Origin: Streptosporangium sandarakinum
GTDB taxonomy: Bacteria > Actinomycetota > Actinomycetes > Streptosporangiales > Streptosporangiaceae
Assembly (NCBI RefSeq): GCF_013409935.1
Contig: NZ_JACCCO010000004.1
Location: forward strand, 62,001-126,000
DNA: 64,000 nucleotides
Direction of reading: 5' to 3'
Under the pieces are notes generated by a model that searched no databases, was not told the DNA's origin, and was given only the letters and a program-made list of their open reading frames with translations. Below, piece after piece: positions 39,325 to 46,776 of the stretch. The position numbers were made by a program, and so were the translations under genes. The first letter of the stretch is position 1. Each line of letters begins with the position of its first letter.

Positions 39325-39951
39325 TTGCCGTACCGGGGCCTGATTCTGGACTTCGCCGGAGTGATGACGGTCCCCTTGCGGGAGTCCATCCACGCCTGGT
39401 GTCTCAGCGAGGGCCTGCCCGTCAACGCCTGGGCGAACGCGCTGGTCGAACACCCCGCCGGCCGGGCCCTGTACGTAGATCTGGAGCTGGGGCGCATGAC
39501 TCAGGCGGCGTGGAACGCCGCCACCGCGGAACTCCTGGGAGTGGCGGCGGACAACCTAATGGGGCGCGCCCACGCCGCGGTGTGCGCTGAGCCGTCGATG
39601 GTCGAGCTCGCCCGCCAGGCACGCCGGGCCGGGCTCACGGTGACGCTGCTGTCGAATTCCTACGGCCGTGACCCGTACGACCCTTACACCGCCACCGGCG
39701 TGTGGGACCTGTTCGACCACCACGTGATCAGCGAAGCCGAAGGCGTCGCCAAGCCAGACCCGAGGATCTACCGGCTGACGCTGGAGCGGATGGGCCTGGC
39801 CGCCGACGAGTGCGTGTTCGTCGACGACCACCCGGCCAACCTCCTTCCGGCTCAGGCGTTGGGCATCGAGACCGTCCTGGCGGACGGGCCCGGCACCGCG
39901 CACCGAGTGGCTGCCCTGCTGGGGTTGTCGCTCTCCTGTCCTGCGCTCTGA
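39325..39951 (+). CDS. HAD-family hydrolase
   Basis: 208 residues from TTG 39325 with GAGGGAGG upstream. Motif I is DFAGVM, with the nucleophilic Asp kept and the acid/base Asp replaced by Ala, as in HADs of the epoxide-hydrolase N-terminal type. Motif II is LLSNS, motif III Lys is GVAKPDPRIY and motif IV VFVDDHPANL. Cap segments are helical. Probable phosphatase of unknown substrate. It is divergent from the XRE-TPR gene across a 280-base intergenic region with little else visible. Confidence 0.75.
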   Translation: MPYRGLILDFAGVMTVPLRESIHAWCLSEGLPVNAWANALVEHPAGRALYVDLELGRMTQAAWNAATAELLGVAADNLMGRAHAAVCAEPSMVELARQARRAGLTVTLLSNSYGRDPYDPYTATGVWDLFDHHVISEAEGVAKPDPRIYRLTLERMGLAADECVFVDDHPANLLPAQALGIETVLADGPGTAHRVAALLGLSLSCPAL

Positions 39952-40116
39952 CTCCGGGGACGGCGTCCGGGCCACGGCCGCGGGTGGCCGGCATACGGCA
40001 GCAACCGGGGTGCCGGGCCGGTTCCTTGCGACACGTGCCCGACTCATTCCCCAGAGTGCTCGCAGTTGAAACAGTTTCGTGCTAGAACTGCTGATCACAG
40101 TGATAAGGGAGGGACG

Positions 40117-40419
40117 ATGCCACAGACGTACCTGGGCGAGCGCAAGCCGACGATGGTGCGGCCGGACCCAGCCCTGCGCGGTCGCATGGATGCCTCTGCA
40201 GCCAGCCACGGCTACAGAGATCGCCAGATGAACACCTACCTGGTGAATCTACTGGGAGCCCTGCACCCAGACCCGGAGAAGCACCCAGAAGCGGCCAAGG
40301 CCGCTGCTGCTGTGGTGGAGGCCCTGCTCGCCTCTGCCCGGGACATGAAAGACCAGGAGGCGCGCGCGGCTCAGTCCCAGCTCGAACTCCCGTCACTGAA
40401 GAACCACGCCGCGGCGTAG
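40117..40419 (+). CDS. Small basic helical protein
   Basis: 100 residues; ATG 40117 after GGGAGGG. The N-terminal half (RKPTMVRPDPALRGRMDASAASHGYRDRQMNTYLVNLL) has the spacing of a ribbon-helix-helix protein with 'xMVRxDxxLRxRMD...G...N.YLV.LL'. The C-terminal half is a charged Ala-rich helix. It sits just upstream of the winged-helix protein. Possible partition or copy-control protein, at low confidence. Confidence 0.5.
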   Translation: MPQTYLGERKPTMVRPDPALRGRMDASAASHGYRDRQMNTYLVNLLGALHPDPEKHPEAAKAAAAVVEALLASARDMKDQEARAAQSQLELPSLKNHAAA

Positions 40420-40588
40420 CCGCCGCGTACAGCGCTTGAAGGAGTTGTAGACCCGCCGAGGACGGCGGACAACTGCATACACCAATGGAAAAAGGCCCTC
40501 GCGCCAAATGCTTGCCGGCGACCGGCGCGAGGACCTTCCTAGGTAGACATCCGGCCCGGCTCGGATCGGCCAAGGGCTCTTCTGTGCC

Positions 40589-41815
40589 GTGCCGGTGTCC
40601 AGAGGTCTGGAGACCACGATAAACGATGAGTCCCCGGGTCTGCCAGTCGCGCCGAAGATCGGCGTGTCCCGGTGTGCCCGGCTTACTACCGGAGTAGGCG
40701 TCGACAAACCGGCGCTGAACAGCCGATACGACCGTCCGGACCCCGATGAGGCGATCCCCGGGCATCTCGCCCGAACGCCGTCGCGGCCGTTCTGGCTGCG
40801 CGCCATCGAGGAGGACGACGACGCCCGGCACCGGCGCCGCGACTGGTGGGCCACCACCATGACCGTGGTGTGGCAACTCGCCACTCGCACCGGCCGTGAC
40901 CTCGTCACCTGCCCCGGTCTCGGCGCGACCTGGCGGGTCCTGGCCGAGGCCGCCGGCGTGTCTCGTACGACGCTGTCGGACCGGCTGCGGTGGCTGCGCC
41001 GCCGCGGCTACCTGTTCGTGCTCGTCCCCGGTTCCACGCCCCAGTACCGGAGCGGCACCTTGTGCGGGCTGCTCGACGACGGCCTGGGCAACCTCGCGGC
41101 GGAGTACGTCCTGACGGTGCCCGCCGAACTGGTCGCCGGCCTCGACGCCCAGGAGCTGAGCGAGGTCTTCCCCGCCCCGGACACCGCGGCGGCCGATGAT
41201 TGGCGGGATGTGCCGTGGCCTGCGGAAACTCTGCCTGTGGAGGAAAGTCGCACCCCCCCTGTTGCTCTGGCTGATGTAGGTGCAGAGCGTGACGCCACCC
41301 CGGGCGCGGGCGCACGTGATGCGCGCGCGATACCACACCTGGGGTGGCTGGCCACCGCAACGCCCGGCACCAAAGCCGAGATGCTCCGGGCGTGTGAGCG
41401 GCTGCGGGCGGAGGATGCGACGCTGCGGAAGGTCAGCGCCCGGCATCTGCGGTCGCTTCTGCGTCCGCTGTTCGCGGCCGGGGCGACGCCCCGTGACGTG
41501 CAGCACGCCCTGAACCGGGAGCCGGACGGCCGCATCTGGGCGGTCTCCCGGGACCTGTACGCGCCGGCCGGGTGGGTGCGGTGGCGGGTCCGTGCCTGGG
41601 TGGCCGAGGACGGGACGCTGAGAGCGCCGCTGCCCTCCCAGGTCGCGGCGGCCGCCGACCGGGCCCGCCGCGCCGAGCAGGCCGCTCGGGCGGCGGACTG
41701 GGCGCGTCGGCAGGCCACCCGGGCGGCGCCCGGCGGAGGGTACGCCGCGGCGGCGCGGGCCGAGCTGGACGCGGCGCTGGGGCGGCTCGCCGCCCGGCGG
41801 GTGCGCGCGGCGTAG
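40589..41815 (+). CDS. Winged-helix protein, possible replication initiator or regulator
   Basis: 408 residues; GTG 40589 chosen, ribosome site unclear. Residues ~85-165 (DWWATTMTVVWQLATRTGRDLVTCP, RVLAEAAGVSRTTLSDRLRWLRRRGYLFVL) are a winged helix that meets a short beta wing. Residues ~255-340 form a second helical domain (KAEMLRACERLRAEDATLRKVSARHLRSLLRPLF, TPRDVQHALNREPDGRIW), and the tail is Arg/Ala-rich. The layout recalls plasmid replication or transcription proteins of actinomycete elements, but I cannot name a family. Confidence 0.45.
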   Translation: MPVSRGLETTINDESPGLPVAPKIGVSRCARLTTGVGVDKPALNSRYDRPDPDEAIPGHLARTPSRPFWLRAIEEDDDARHRRRDWWATTMTVVWQLATRTGRDLVTCPGLGATWRVLAEAAGVSRTTLSDRLRWLRRRGYLFVLVPGSTPQYRSGTLCGLLDDGLGNLAAEYVLTVPAELVAGLDAQELSEVFPAPDTAAADDWRDVPWPAETLPVEESRTPPVALADVGAERDATPGAGARDARAIPHLGWLATATPGTKAEMLRACERLRAEDATLRKVSARHLRSLLRPLFAAGATPRDVQHALNREPDGRIWAVSRDLYAPAGWVRWRVRAWVAEDGTLRAPLPSQVAAAADRARRAEQAARAADWARRQATRAAPGGGYAAAARAELDAALGRLAARRVRAA

Positions 41816-41902
41816 CCGCGCACCTTCCTGGTGGGGTGTGCGATGTGCCGTGCTTTACCGCGTAGATCAATACAGGACGGGATGGACGGGAGCGTAGTCG
41901 AA

Positions 41903-42769
41903 TTAGGAGCGGTGGACATTGCCGCTGGTGAACCACTGAACCAGCGTGGCCGCGGTGTGTACGGCCATGCGAGCGGCCTCCAGGGTGGTGAGCTTCATTT
42001 CAGGGCCAGAGTGGCGATCTCGCTGTCCATGCCACAGCAGAGCGATCATCTCGATCACCGCGTCGGCGGAGGCGGGTTGGCCGACCTTGTCGTCGATGGA
42101 CAGAGTCCACCTTGCACGGGTGTTCTTCATCTCGCCGAGCACCTTGCCCAAGGTCGCGCCCCTGTCTCTAGGGAGAACGGCGGGGATCGTGACGGCTTCG
42201 GCTGCCTTCACGGCCTCGCTGTAGGCGACTGTAGGGTCCGGCTGGATCCCGTAGGCCGCGTCCCATGCCTTGCGCAGGTGCGCGGAGGCGTCGCTGCCGG
42301 TGTCGGAGATGGTGGTGTTTACGGCTTGAGCGACCGTTTCATCCACGCGGGTCGTGAGGCCGTCCCAGCTGTCTTTGACTTTCCAGGCCGACCCGGCCTG
42401 GTCGAGCGTCCTTGTGAGGCTGACGAGCTGCTCCGCCCACCATTTCCGCTGGGCGGCGTTTGCGTAGCTATCGTCAGTGCAGAGCCACGCGTGTAGGTCC
42501 AGCGTGGCGTCGATGGCCTCAAGGAGATCGTCTCCTTCAACAGAGATGACCATGATCCTCCCGGACCATCTGGCGATGTCGCTCCTTCGGAGTTTGAGCT
42601 GTAGAGCACTGTGAATGTCGTCCGGCTGCGGAGAGAACACGACGCCATCCAGCCACTTCCGTAGTGGGTCGAGGAGGTAAGGGGGCGTGCCTTCTACGAG
42701 GGCGCGCGCGTCGGTAAGGCCGGCCATTCGCTCGCGGAGGGGCCGCCACGGGGGGTTGTCGTTCGCCAC
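41903..42769 (-). CDS. HEPN/abortive-infection-like protein
   Basis: 288 residues from GTG 42769. Residues ~165-260 match a recurrent C-terminal domain of Abi-like proteins: SAHLRKAWDAAYGIQPDPTVAYSEAVKAAEAV, ATLGKVLGEM and ALLWHGQRDRHSG. The last segment has the Rx-H element (DRHSG) that recalls HEPN RNases (R-x4-6-H), though spacing differs. The N-terminus is charged and helical. It may be a defence or exclusion function carried by the element; not established. Confidence 0.5.
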   Translation of the reverse strand: MANDNPPWRPLRERMAGLTDARALVEGTPPYLLDPLRKWLDGVVFSPQPDDIHSALQLKLRRSDIARWSGRIMVISVEGDDLLEAIDATLDLHAWLCTDDSYANAAQRKWWAEQLVSLTRTLDQAGSAWKVKDSWDGLTTRVDETVAQAVNTTISDTGSDASAHLRKAWDAAYGIQPDPTVAYSEAVKAAEAVTIPAVLPRDRGATLGKVLGEMKNTRARWTLSIDDKVGQPASADAVIEMIALLWHGQRDRHSGPEMKLTTLEAARMAVHTAATLVQWFTSGNVHRS

Positions 42770-42829
42770 GGATCAAGGGTAGGGGCGGCCCGCCGGAAGG
42801 GGCGGCTCCTTGCGGTGATCTTTCGGCGT

Positions 42830-42839
42830 GACGTTAACG
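42830..42839 (+). promoter_or_regulatory. GACGTTAACG element
   Basis: CGTGACGTTAACGGCCG in the divergent region, 61 bases upstream of the leftward Abi-like gene and 59 bases before the rightward shared promoter's -35. Exact copy of the 10-mer at 14021, 22872 and 53038. Confidence 0.5.
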
Positions 42840-42897
42840 GCCGGGTGTGCTTGGGTTCGCGGGGCCGGAACCGGAGGACGTTCGGAGCGTTCGCCAC

Positions 42898-42960
42898 TGG
42901 AAAAAATGATAAATATGCCCTACACTTTTACTCGTGCATTGGGGGGTTCGGTTCTCCCCG
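42898..42960 (+). promoter_or_regulatory. Shared-type promoter
   Basis: TGGAAA (42898-42903), 17 bases ending ATAAATATGCCC, then TACACT (42921-42926) and TTTTACTCGTG. The leader has GGGGGGTTCGGTTCTCCCC, a diverged version of the UTR hairpin. The gene begins at 42996 after AGGAAGG. Confidence 0.75.
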
Positions 42961-42995
42961 GTGCACGCCCCACCCTCTAACCAGGAAGGCCCCCC

Positions 42996-43517
42996 ATGAC
43001 CACCACGGCCATCGCTGCACCTGACGACCACGGCTCGGACAACGTCCTGATCCCCCTCCCGGAAGGGGTGCGGATCCCCTGCCTGGCCGACTGGGCGATT
43101 CCCGCCTCCATCCCCACCACCCCCGAGCACAATCACCTCACCCGCCTCGCACTGACCTGCATCAAGATCGGCACCGACCTGGCCACCGGCCACGACGGCA
43201 CCCCGCGGGACGCCGAGCTGCGCGAGTTGCACCTGCACAACTTCCGGGCCGCGCTGGAGGCGGTCACCGCTGACATCGGCCCGGTGAACCTCGCGGCCAC
43301 CGCCGAGCAGGCCCGCGAGATCGCCGACGCCGCGCACCGCGCCACCACCCCCGCCCGCGCGGTCGAGCTCGACCCCAGCGTCATCTGGGAGCTGCTCGAC
43401 CGGATGGGCCACGGCGACCACGGCGGGTGGACCCACGACCCCCGCTGGCCGGACGTCGTGTGCGGCTGCGGTGAGACCGTGTTCCGCCTGACCATCCCCG
43501 CCCCGGCCGGGCGGTGA
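42996..43517 (+). CDS. Cassette protein of unknown function
   Basis: 173 residues; ATG after AGGAAGG. Segments VLIPLPEGVRIPCLADWAIPASIPTTPEHNHLTRL and LRELHLHNFRAALEAVTADI are helical; VVCGCGETVFRL near the end holds a CxC pair. First gene of the 43.0-45.6 kb cassette. No family recognised. Confidence 0.5.
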   Translation: MTTTAIAAPDDHGSDNVLIPLPEGVRIPCLADWAIPASIPTTPEHNHLTRLALTCIKIGTDLATGHDGTPRDAELRELHLHNFRAALEAVTADIGPVNLAATAEQAREIADAAHRATTPARAVELDPSVIWELLDRMGHGDHGGWTHDPRWPDVVCGCGETVFRLTIPAPAGR

Positions 43518-43520
43518 CCC

Positions 43521-44330
43521 ATGGGCCGCGAATCGTGCTCCCTGTCCGGCTGTGACCGGCCCCACCACGCGCGGGGACTGTGCCACGCCGACTACGCCCG
43601 GTTCGCGGCCCACGGCCTGCCCTTCCCCCGGGAAGCCGTAGGCGCTCCCGCAGGCGTCGCGCCGCCCCCGGAGCGGCGCGACGCCTCCGCCCGCTTCCGC
43701 CGCTTCCTCCAGCTCAACGGACTCGGCTGGACCGCGCAGCGCATCGCCACGGAGATGAGCGTGTCGGTCCGCACCGTCGAGCGGTACCGGGCGGCGGCCC
43801 GCCACCCCGACTTCTCCGAGGAGACTGTCTCCCCCATGCAGCCCCCCGCCCCCGATCCTGGCGCGGGCCTGGACCTGAGCGACGCCCGCCACCGCGAACA
43901 CCTGGCCCGCCACCTTCTGCAGGTGGCCATGCACCTGGCGTGCATGGTGCGCGATGAAGCCCCCGAAGACGTCGCCGCCTACCTCGCGGCGCTGTCCCCC
44001 GCCGAGCGGGAGCACCTGCCGATCATCCTCGCCGCCCTGGTCGACGTGGACCGGACCGAGGAGGAACTGCTGGCGTGGATCACCTGGGACGCCGAAGGGC
44101 GGGCCCTGCCCGGTGTGGCCGCTGTACCCGCCGCGGCCGCGGCCGCCGTCGAACGTCCCCGGCCCCGGGCGCTGCGGCTGCCGCAGACCACCGCGGAGTG
44201 CCCGAGCTTCGGCGCGCTGCGCAGGCACCGCGCCAACGGTGAGAAGCCGTGCGATGCGTGCCTGCGTCTCGATGCCGACCGCAAGCACGCCGCCTACCAC
44301 GCCGACGCGAGCCGGGCCCCGGCCGCGTAA
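43521..44330 (+). CDS. Phage protein with two zinc modules and an HTH
   Basis: 269 residues; ATG 43521, 3 bases after the previous stop. N-terminal CSLSGCDRPHHARGLCHADYARFAAHG is a compact Cys/His zinc module. LGWTAQRIATEMSVSVRTVERYRAAAR is a helix-turn-helix. The C-terminal CPSFGALRRHRANGEKPCDACLRLDADRK is the short 'C...G..RHR..GE..C..C' zinc motif common in actinophages. It is likely a DNA-binding regulator or WhiB/terminase-accessory-like protein; function unproven. Confidence 0.55.
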   Translation: MGRESCSLSGCDRPHHARGLCHADYARFAAHGLPFPREAVGAPAGVAPPPERRDASARFRRFLQLNGLGWTAQRIATEMSVSVRTVERYRAAARHPDFSEETVSPMQPPAPDPGAGLDLSDARHREHLARHLLQVAMHLACMVRDEAPEDVAAYLAALSPAEREHLPIILAALVDVDRTEEELLAWITWDAEGRALPGVAAVPAAAAAAVERPRPRALRLPQTTAECPSFGALRRHRANGEKPCDACLRLDADRKHAAYHADASRAPAA

Positions 44331-44349
44331 CCCCTTTCCAGGAGGCACC

Positions 44350-44808
44350 GTGAACCGCTCCCCCATCCCCCTCCTCACCGTCGCCCTGGTCGCCGGCCTC
44401 CTGGTGGCGTGCGACGCCACCGAGGGGCGGCCCGCGTGCGCCGCCGCACTCCGAGGCCCAGGCCCTGGCGCGGGTTCGTCGAAGACCACGACGGGCACGG
44501 GCACCGGCTCGTCCAGGACCACGACCACGACCACGACCACGACGGGCAGCCTGTCGAGGACCACGACGGGCAGGCCGCCCGCCCGCTCGACCACGCAGAA
44601 CCCGCCACCGCCCCGGCGCCCCGACGTCGGTAAGCCGCCCACCCTCCAGCGCGGTACGACTCGCTACCCCGCCCAGAAACCGCCGACCTACCGCGGCAGC
44701 TACCGCCACTACGACGGCTACCCCGGCTGGTACCCGGCTGGCGTCTGGCCGGACGGATACGCCGAGACCTACGGTTGCGACCTTCCCGCCGGCCGGACCG
44801 CGCAGTGA
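44350..44808 (+). CDS. Thr-rich lipoprotein or surface protein
   Basis: 152 residues from GTG 44350 with GGAGG upstream. Lipobox LLVAC at residues 17-21 predicts a lipidated secreted protein. Residues ~45-85 are low-complexity Ser/Thr encoded by repeated ACCACGACC words (44487-44570). The C-terminal aromatic part (YRGSYRHYDGYPGWYPAGVWPDGYAETYG) may bind the wall. The repeats may vary in length between copies. The stop overlaps the next gene's GTG. Confidence 0.5.
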   Translation: MNRSPIPLLTVALVAGLLVACDATEGRPACAAALRGPGPGAGSSKTTTGTGTGSSRTTTTTTTTTGSLSRTTTGRPPARSTTQNPPPPRRPDVGKPPTLQRGTTRYPAQKPPTYRGSYRHYDGYPGWYPAGVWPDGYAETYGCDLPAGRTAQ

Positions 44809-45146
44809 TCTATCAGGCCATCACCGACGACGAGCGCCCCGGGACCGGCCTGGTGTGCAACCTGTGCCGCTCCCCCGTCGACGCCGCCCCCTGCCCCGAG
44901 CACGCGCGCTACGGCAGCGACGCCGACTGGCTGGCCGCCACCGGTACCTGTGGCGGGTGCGGCCGTGACGGGCACCGCTGCGATGGCGGGTGCGGCTGCC
45001 GCTGCGCGCCCCTCCACCCGGTGGCCGGGCGGGTGGCCGCCATCCCCGAACAGGCCGTCCTCGACCTCGACCTGTCCAGCATGATCAGGACTTCCCATAT
45101 GGAAAGCCCATCTCTCGCCTCGATCCCCTTGGGAGGAACAGCATGA
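44805..45146 (+). CDS. Cys-rich zinc-binding protein
   Basis: 113 residues from GTG 44805, overlapping the previous stop (GTGA). CNLCRSPVDAAPCPEHARY and CGGCGRDGHRCDGGCGCRC contain about ten Cys, enough for two or three zinc sites. The end (IRTSHMESPSLASIPLGGTA) runs into the start of the RusA gene by an ATGA overlap. Possibly a nucleic-acid-binding partner of RusA. No known family. Confidence 0.5.
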   Translation: MIYQAITDDERPGTGLVCNLCRSPVDAAPCPEHARYGSDADWLAATGTCGGCGRDGHRCDGGCGCRCAPLHPVAGRVAAIPEQAVLDLDLSSMIRTSHMESPSLASIPLGGTA

Positions 45147-45616
45147 CCAGTGACCCCAGCGGGCCCCGGACGTGGGTCTTGACCATGCCTGCGGGCATGA
45201 AGCTGCTCAATGCCAACGGGCGGGGACACTGGAGGGCCCGGCATCAGGTGACGAAGACCCTCCGTGAGACGGCGTGCTGGCTCACCCGGGCCGCGAAGAT
45301 CCCGCCCCTGGAGTTCGCCGAGATGACCGCGGTGTACGAGCCGCCGGACCAACGCCGCCGCGACCCCGCGAACCTCTACCCCTCCTGGAAGGCCGTCGTG
45401 GACGGCGTTGTCGACGCCGGCGTGCTGCCGGACGACGACGCCAAGCACCTGGATGGGCCCCACATGAAGCTCGGCGAGGTCCACCCGGGCGGCAGGCTCG
45501 TGCTCTACATCCATGAGCGGCCCGCCACCCCGGCCCCCGCACCGCGGCGGGCCCGGCCGGGCTTCACGCTGACCAAGAAGCCGATCCCCCACGGCGGGCC
45601 CGCCCGGGCCCGGTAA
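45143..45616 (+). CDS. rusA: RusA-like Holliday junction resolvase
   Basis: 157 residues from ATG 45143 with GGGAGGAA upstream. RusA pattern: N-terminal TMPAGMKLLNANGRGHWRARHQVTKTLR, then AEMTAVYEPPDQRRRDPANLYPSWKAVVDGVVDAGVLPDDDAKHLDGP, with the metal-binding Asp residues (RRDPAN, DGVVDAG, LPDDD). It cleaves four-way junctions during phage replication or recombination. It closes the cassette led by the 42.9 kb promoter. Confidence 0.85.
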   Translation: MTSDPSGPRTWVLTMPAGMKLLNANGRGHWRARHQVTKTLRETACWLTRAAKIPPLEFAEMTAVYEPPDQRRRDPANLYPSWKAVVDGVVDAGVLPDDDAKHLDGPHMKLGEVHPGGRLVLYIHERPATPAPAPRRARPGFTLTKKPIPHGGPARAR

Positions 45617-45629
45617 GAGGATCAGGGAA

Positions 45630-45658
45630 TTCACAAGTAAATAAACATGCCCTACAAT
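45630..45658 (+). promoter_or_regulatory. Shared-type promoter
   Basis: TTCACA (45630-45635), 17 bases ending ATAAACATGCCC, then TACAAT (45653-45658). The leader has GGTGT...ACACC around GCGCAGGAGTGCGT instead of the GGAGCGGTTCC hairpin. The gene starts at 45741 after AAGGA. Confidence 0.75.
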
Positions 45659-45740
45659 CGGCGGTGTGCGCAGGAGTGCGTACACCGCCCGATCATTTCG
45701 AGCGGGAGGATATAAGCCCCAGGAACCTAAGGACCCCACC

Positions 45741-46622
45741 ATGACCAGCAGCAGCACCCGAGCAAGCCGCCGGCAGCCGACCCTCACCGCGCCCCTCCGC
45801 AAGACGGCGCAGGAGGTCAAGGCCGCGCACGCCGCCGTCCTCGGCGCCCGTGACCAGCACAAGAAGCTCGCCCACAAGCGCAACCTCGCCACCCTCGTCC
45901 TGGTCCGCCATCACGGCCGCAAGGTCCAGCCGACCCTCCGCGCCGCCGGCATCGGCCGCCACAACTGGGCCGAGATCCTGCCCAAGTCCCCCGCCACGCT
46001 CCCCCAGTGGACGCCGGAAGAGGCCGACCGCATCGTCGCCGACACTGTGGAGGAGATCGCCAAGCTGGCCGCCCAGGAGACCGAGGCGAGCGAGGCGCGT
46101 GTCCGCGGGCTCCGCACGCTGGCCGACGCCACCGAGGAAGGTGAGCCGCTGTTCACCAAGGTGGAGATCGCCGACCTCGTCGGCATGTCGGAGGTCCTGG
46201 TCGGCCGGTACCTCGCCCAGAGCGAAGACACCGCGGCCGCCGACACCGAGGAGGGGCTGGAGCCGATCGCGGTCCTGGCCGACCGGCTCGGCGTCCCCTT
46301 GAAGCGGATCCTCGACCGGATCGAGTACGCCCGCAAGAACGACATCGCCGTACCGCGGACCTCCCCCGGCCGCGGCCGCATGGTCATGGTCGACGTGCCG
46401 GCGTTCGTGCAGTGGTGGGAGGACAATCGGTTCCACTGGCTGTCGGCGCAGGAGCTCGCCGACCGGTGGGGCATGCCGGTCCCGCACGTCAGGGCGCGGC
46501 TGCGCACCGCCAAGGACAAGGGGACAGAGCCAGAGTCGGTGAACTTCGGCCGGCTCATCTACTACAACCCGCAGGCGGCGGACGACTGGGGCGCCCAGCA
46601 CGGCTACGCCCCCCGCCAGTAA
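45741..46622 (+). CDS. HTH-containing DNA-binding protein upstream of terminase
   Basis: 293 residues; ATG after AAGGACCCC. The N-terminus is basic (RASRRQPTLTAPLRKTAQEVKAAH). Residues ~130-225 hold HTH-like helices (TKVEIADLVGMSEVLVGRYL, EPIAVLADRLGVPLKRILDRIEYAR) and the C-terminal part another (LSAQELADRWGMPVPHVRARLRTAKDKG). Its place just before the large terminase suggests a small-terminase-like or packaging role, but a regulator is equally possible. Confidence 0.5.
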   Translation: MTSSSTRASRRQPTLTAPLRKTAQEVKAAHAAVLGARDQHKKLAHKRNLATLVLVRHHGRKVQPTLRAAGIGRHNWAEILPKSPATLPQWTPEEADRIVADTVEEIAKLAAQETEASEARVRGLRTLADATEEGEPLFTKVEIADLVGMSEVLVGRYLAQSEDTAAADTEEGLEPIAVLADRLGVPLKRILDRIEYARKNDIAVPRTSPGRGRMVMVDVPAFVQWWEDNRFHWLSAQELADRWGMPVPHVRARLRTAKDKGTEPESVNFGRLIYYNPQAADDWGAQHGYAPRQ

Positions 46623-46639
46623 ACCGCCCCCACGTGTGA

Positions 46640-46669
46640 GCCCCGGTTCGACGTTAGTCGGCCGGGGCT
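46640..46669 (+). terminator. Intrinsic terminator before the terminase gene
   Basis: GCCCCGG and CCGGGGC form the stem base around TTCGACGTTAGTCGG, followed by TTCACC. The loop side contains GACGTTAG (46651-46658), a partial match to the late-gene word. Confidence 0.6.
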
Positions 46670-46776
46670 TCACCATGTCCGGCCGTGATCACCCTGCCGG
46701 ACCCGCCCCACGCCGCCCCGCCCACCCCACGCGACCGACATGTCGTGGCCGAGACAGGCAGTGACGGGCGGCCGCC

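Noticed and set aside
44487..44580. GACCACGAC-type repeats as a CRISPR-like or regulatory array.
   Set aside because: They are codon-level repeats of a Thr-rich stalk in a lipoprotein gene, without spacers.
18332..45720. ATG-CCC-TAC within the shared promoter looks like the start of short conserved peptides (MPYTF..., MPYNS...).
   Set aside because: The ATG lies upstream of or inside the -10 box, no ribosome site precedes it, and the similarity is explained by DNA conservation of the spacer and -10.
46640..46669. GGTTCGAC near 46646 as part of a tRNA T-loop (attachment site).
   Set aside because: No acceptor, anticodon or D-arm can be folded; the segment is a terminator hairpin. No tRNA was recognised anywhere in the window.
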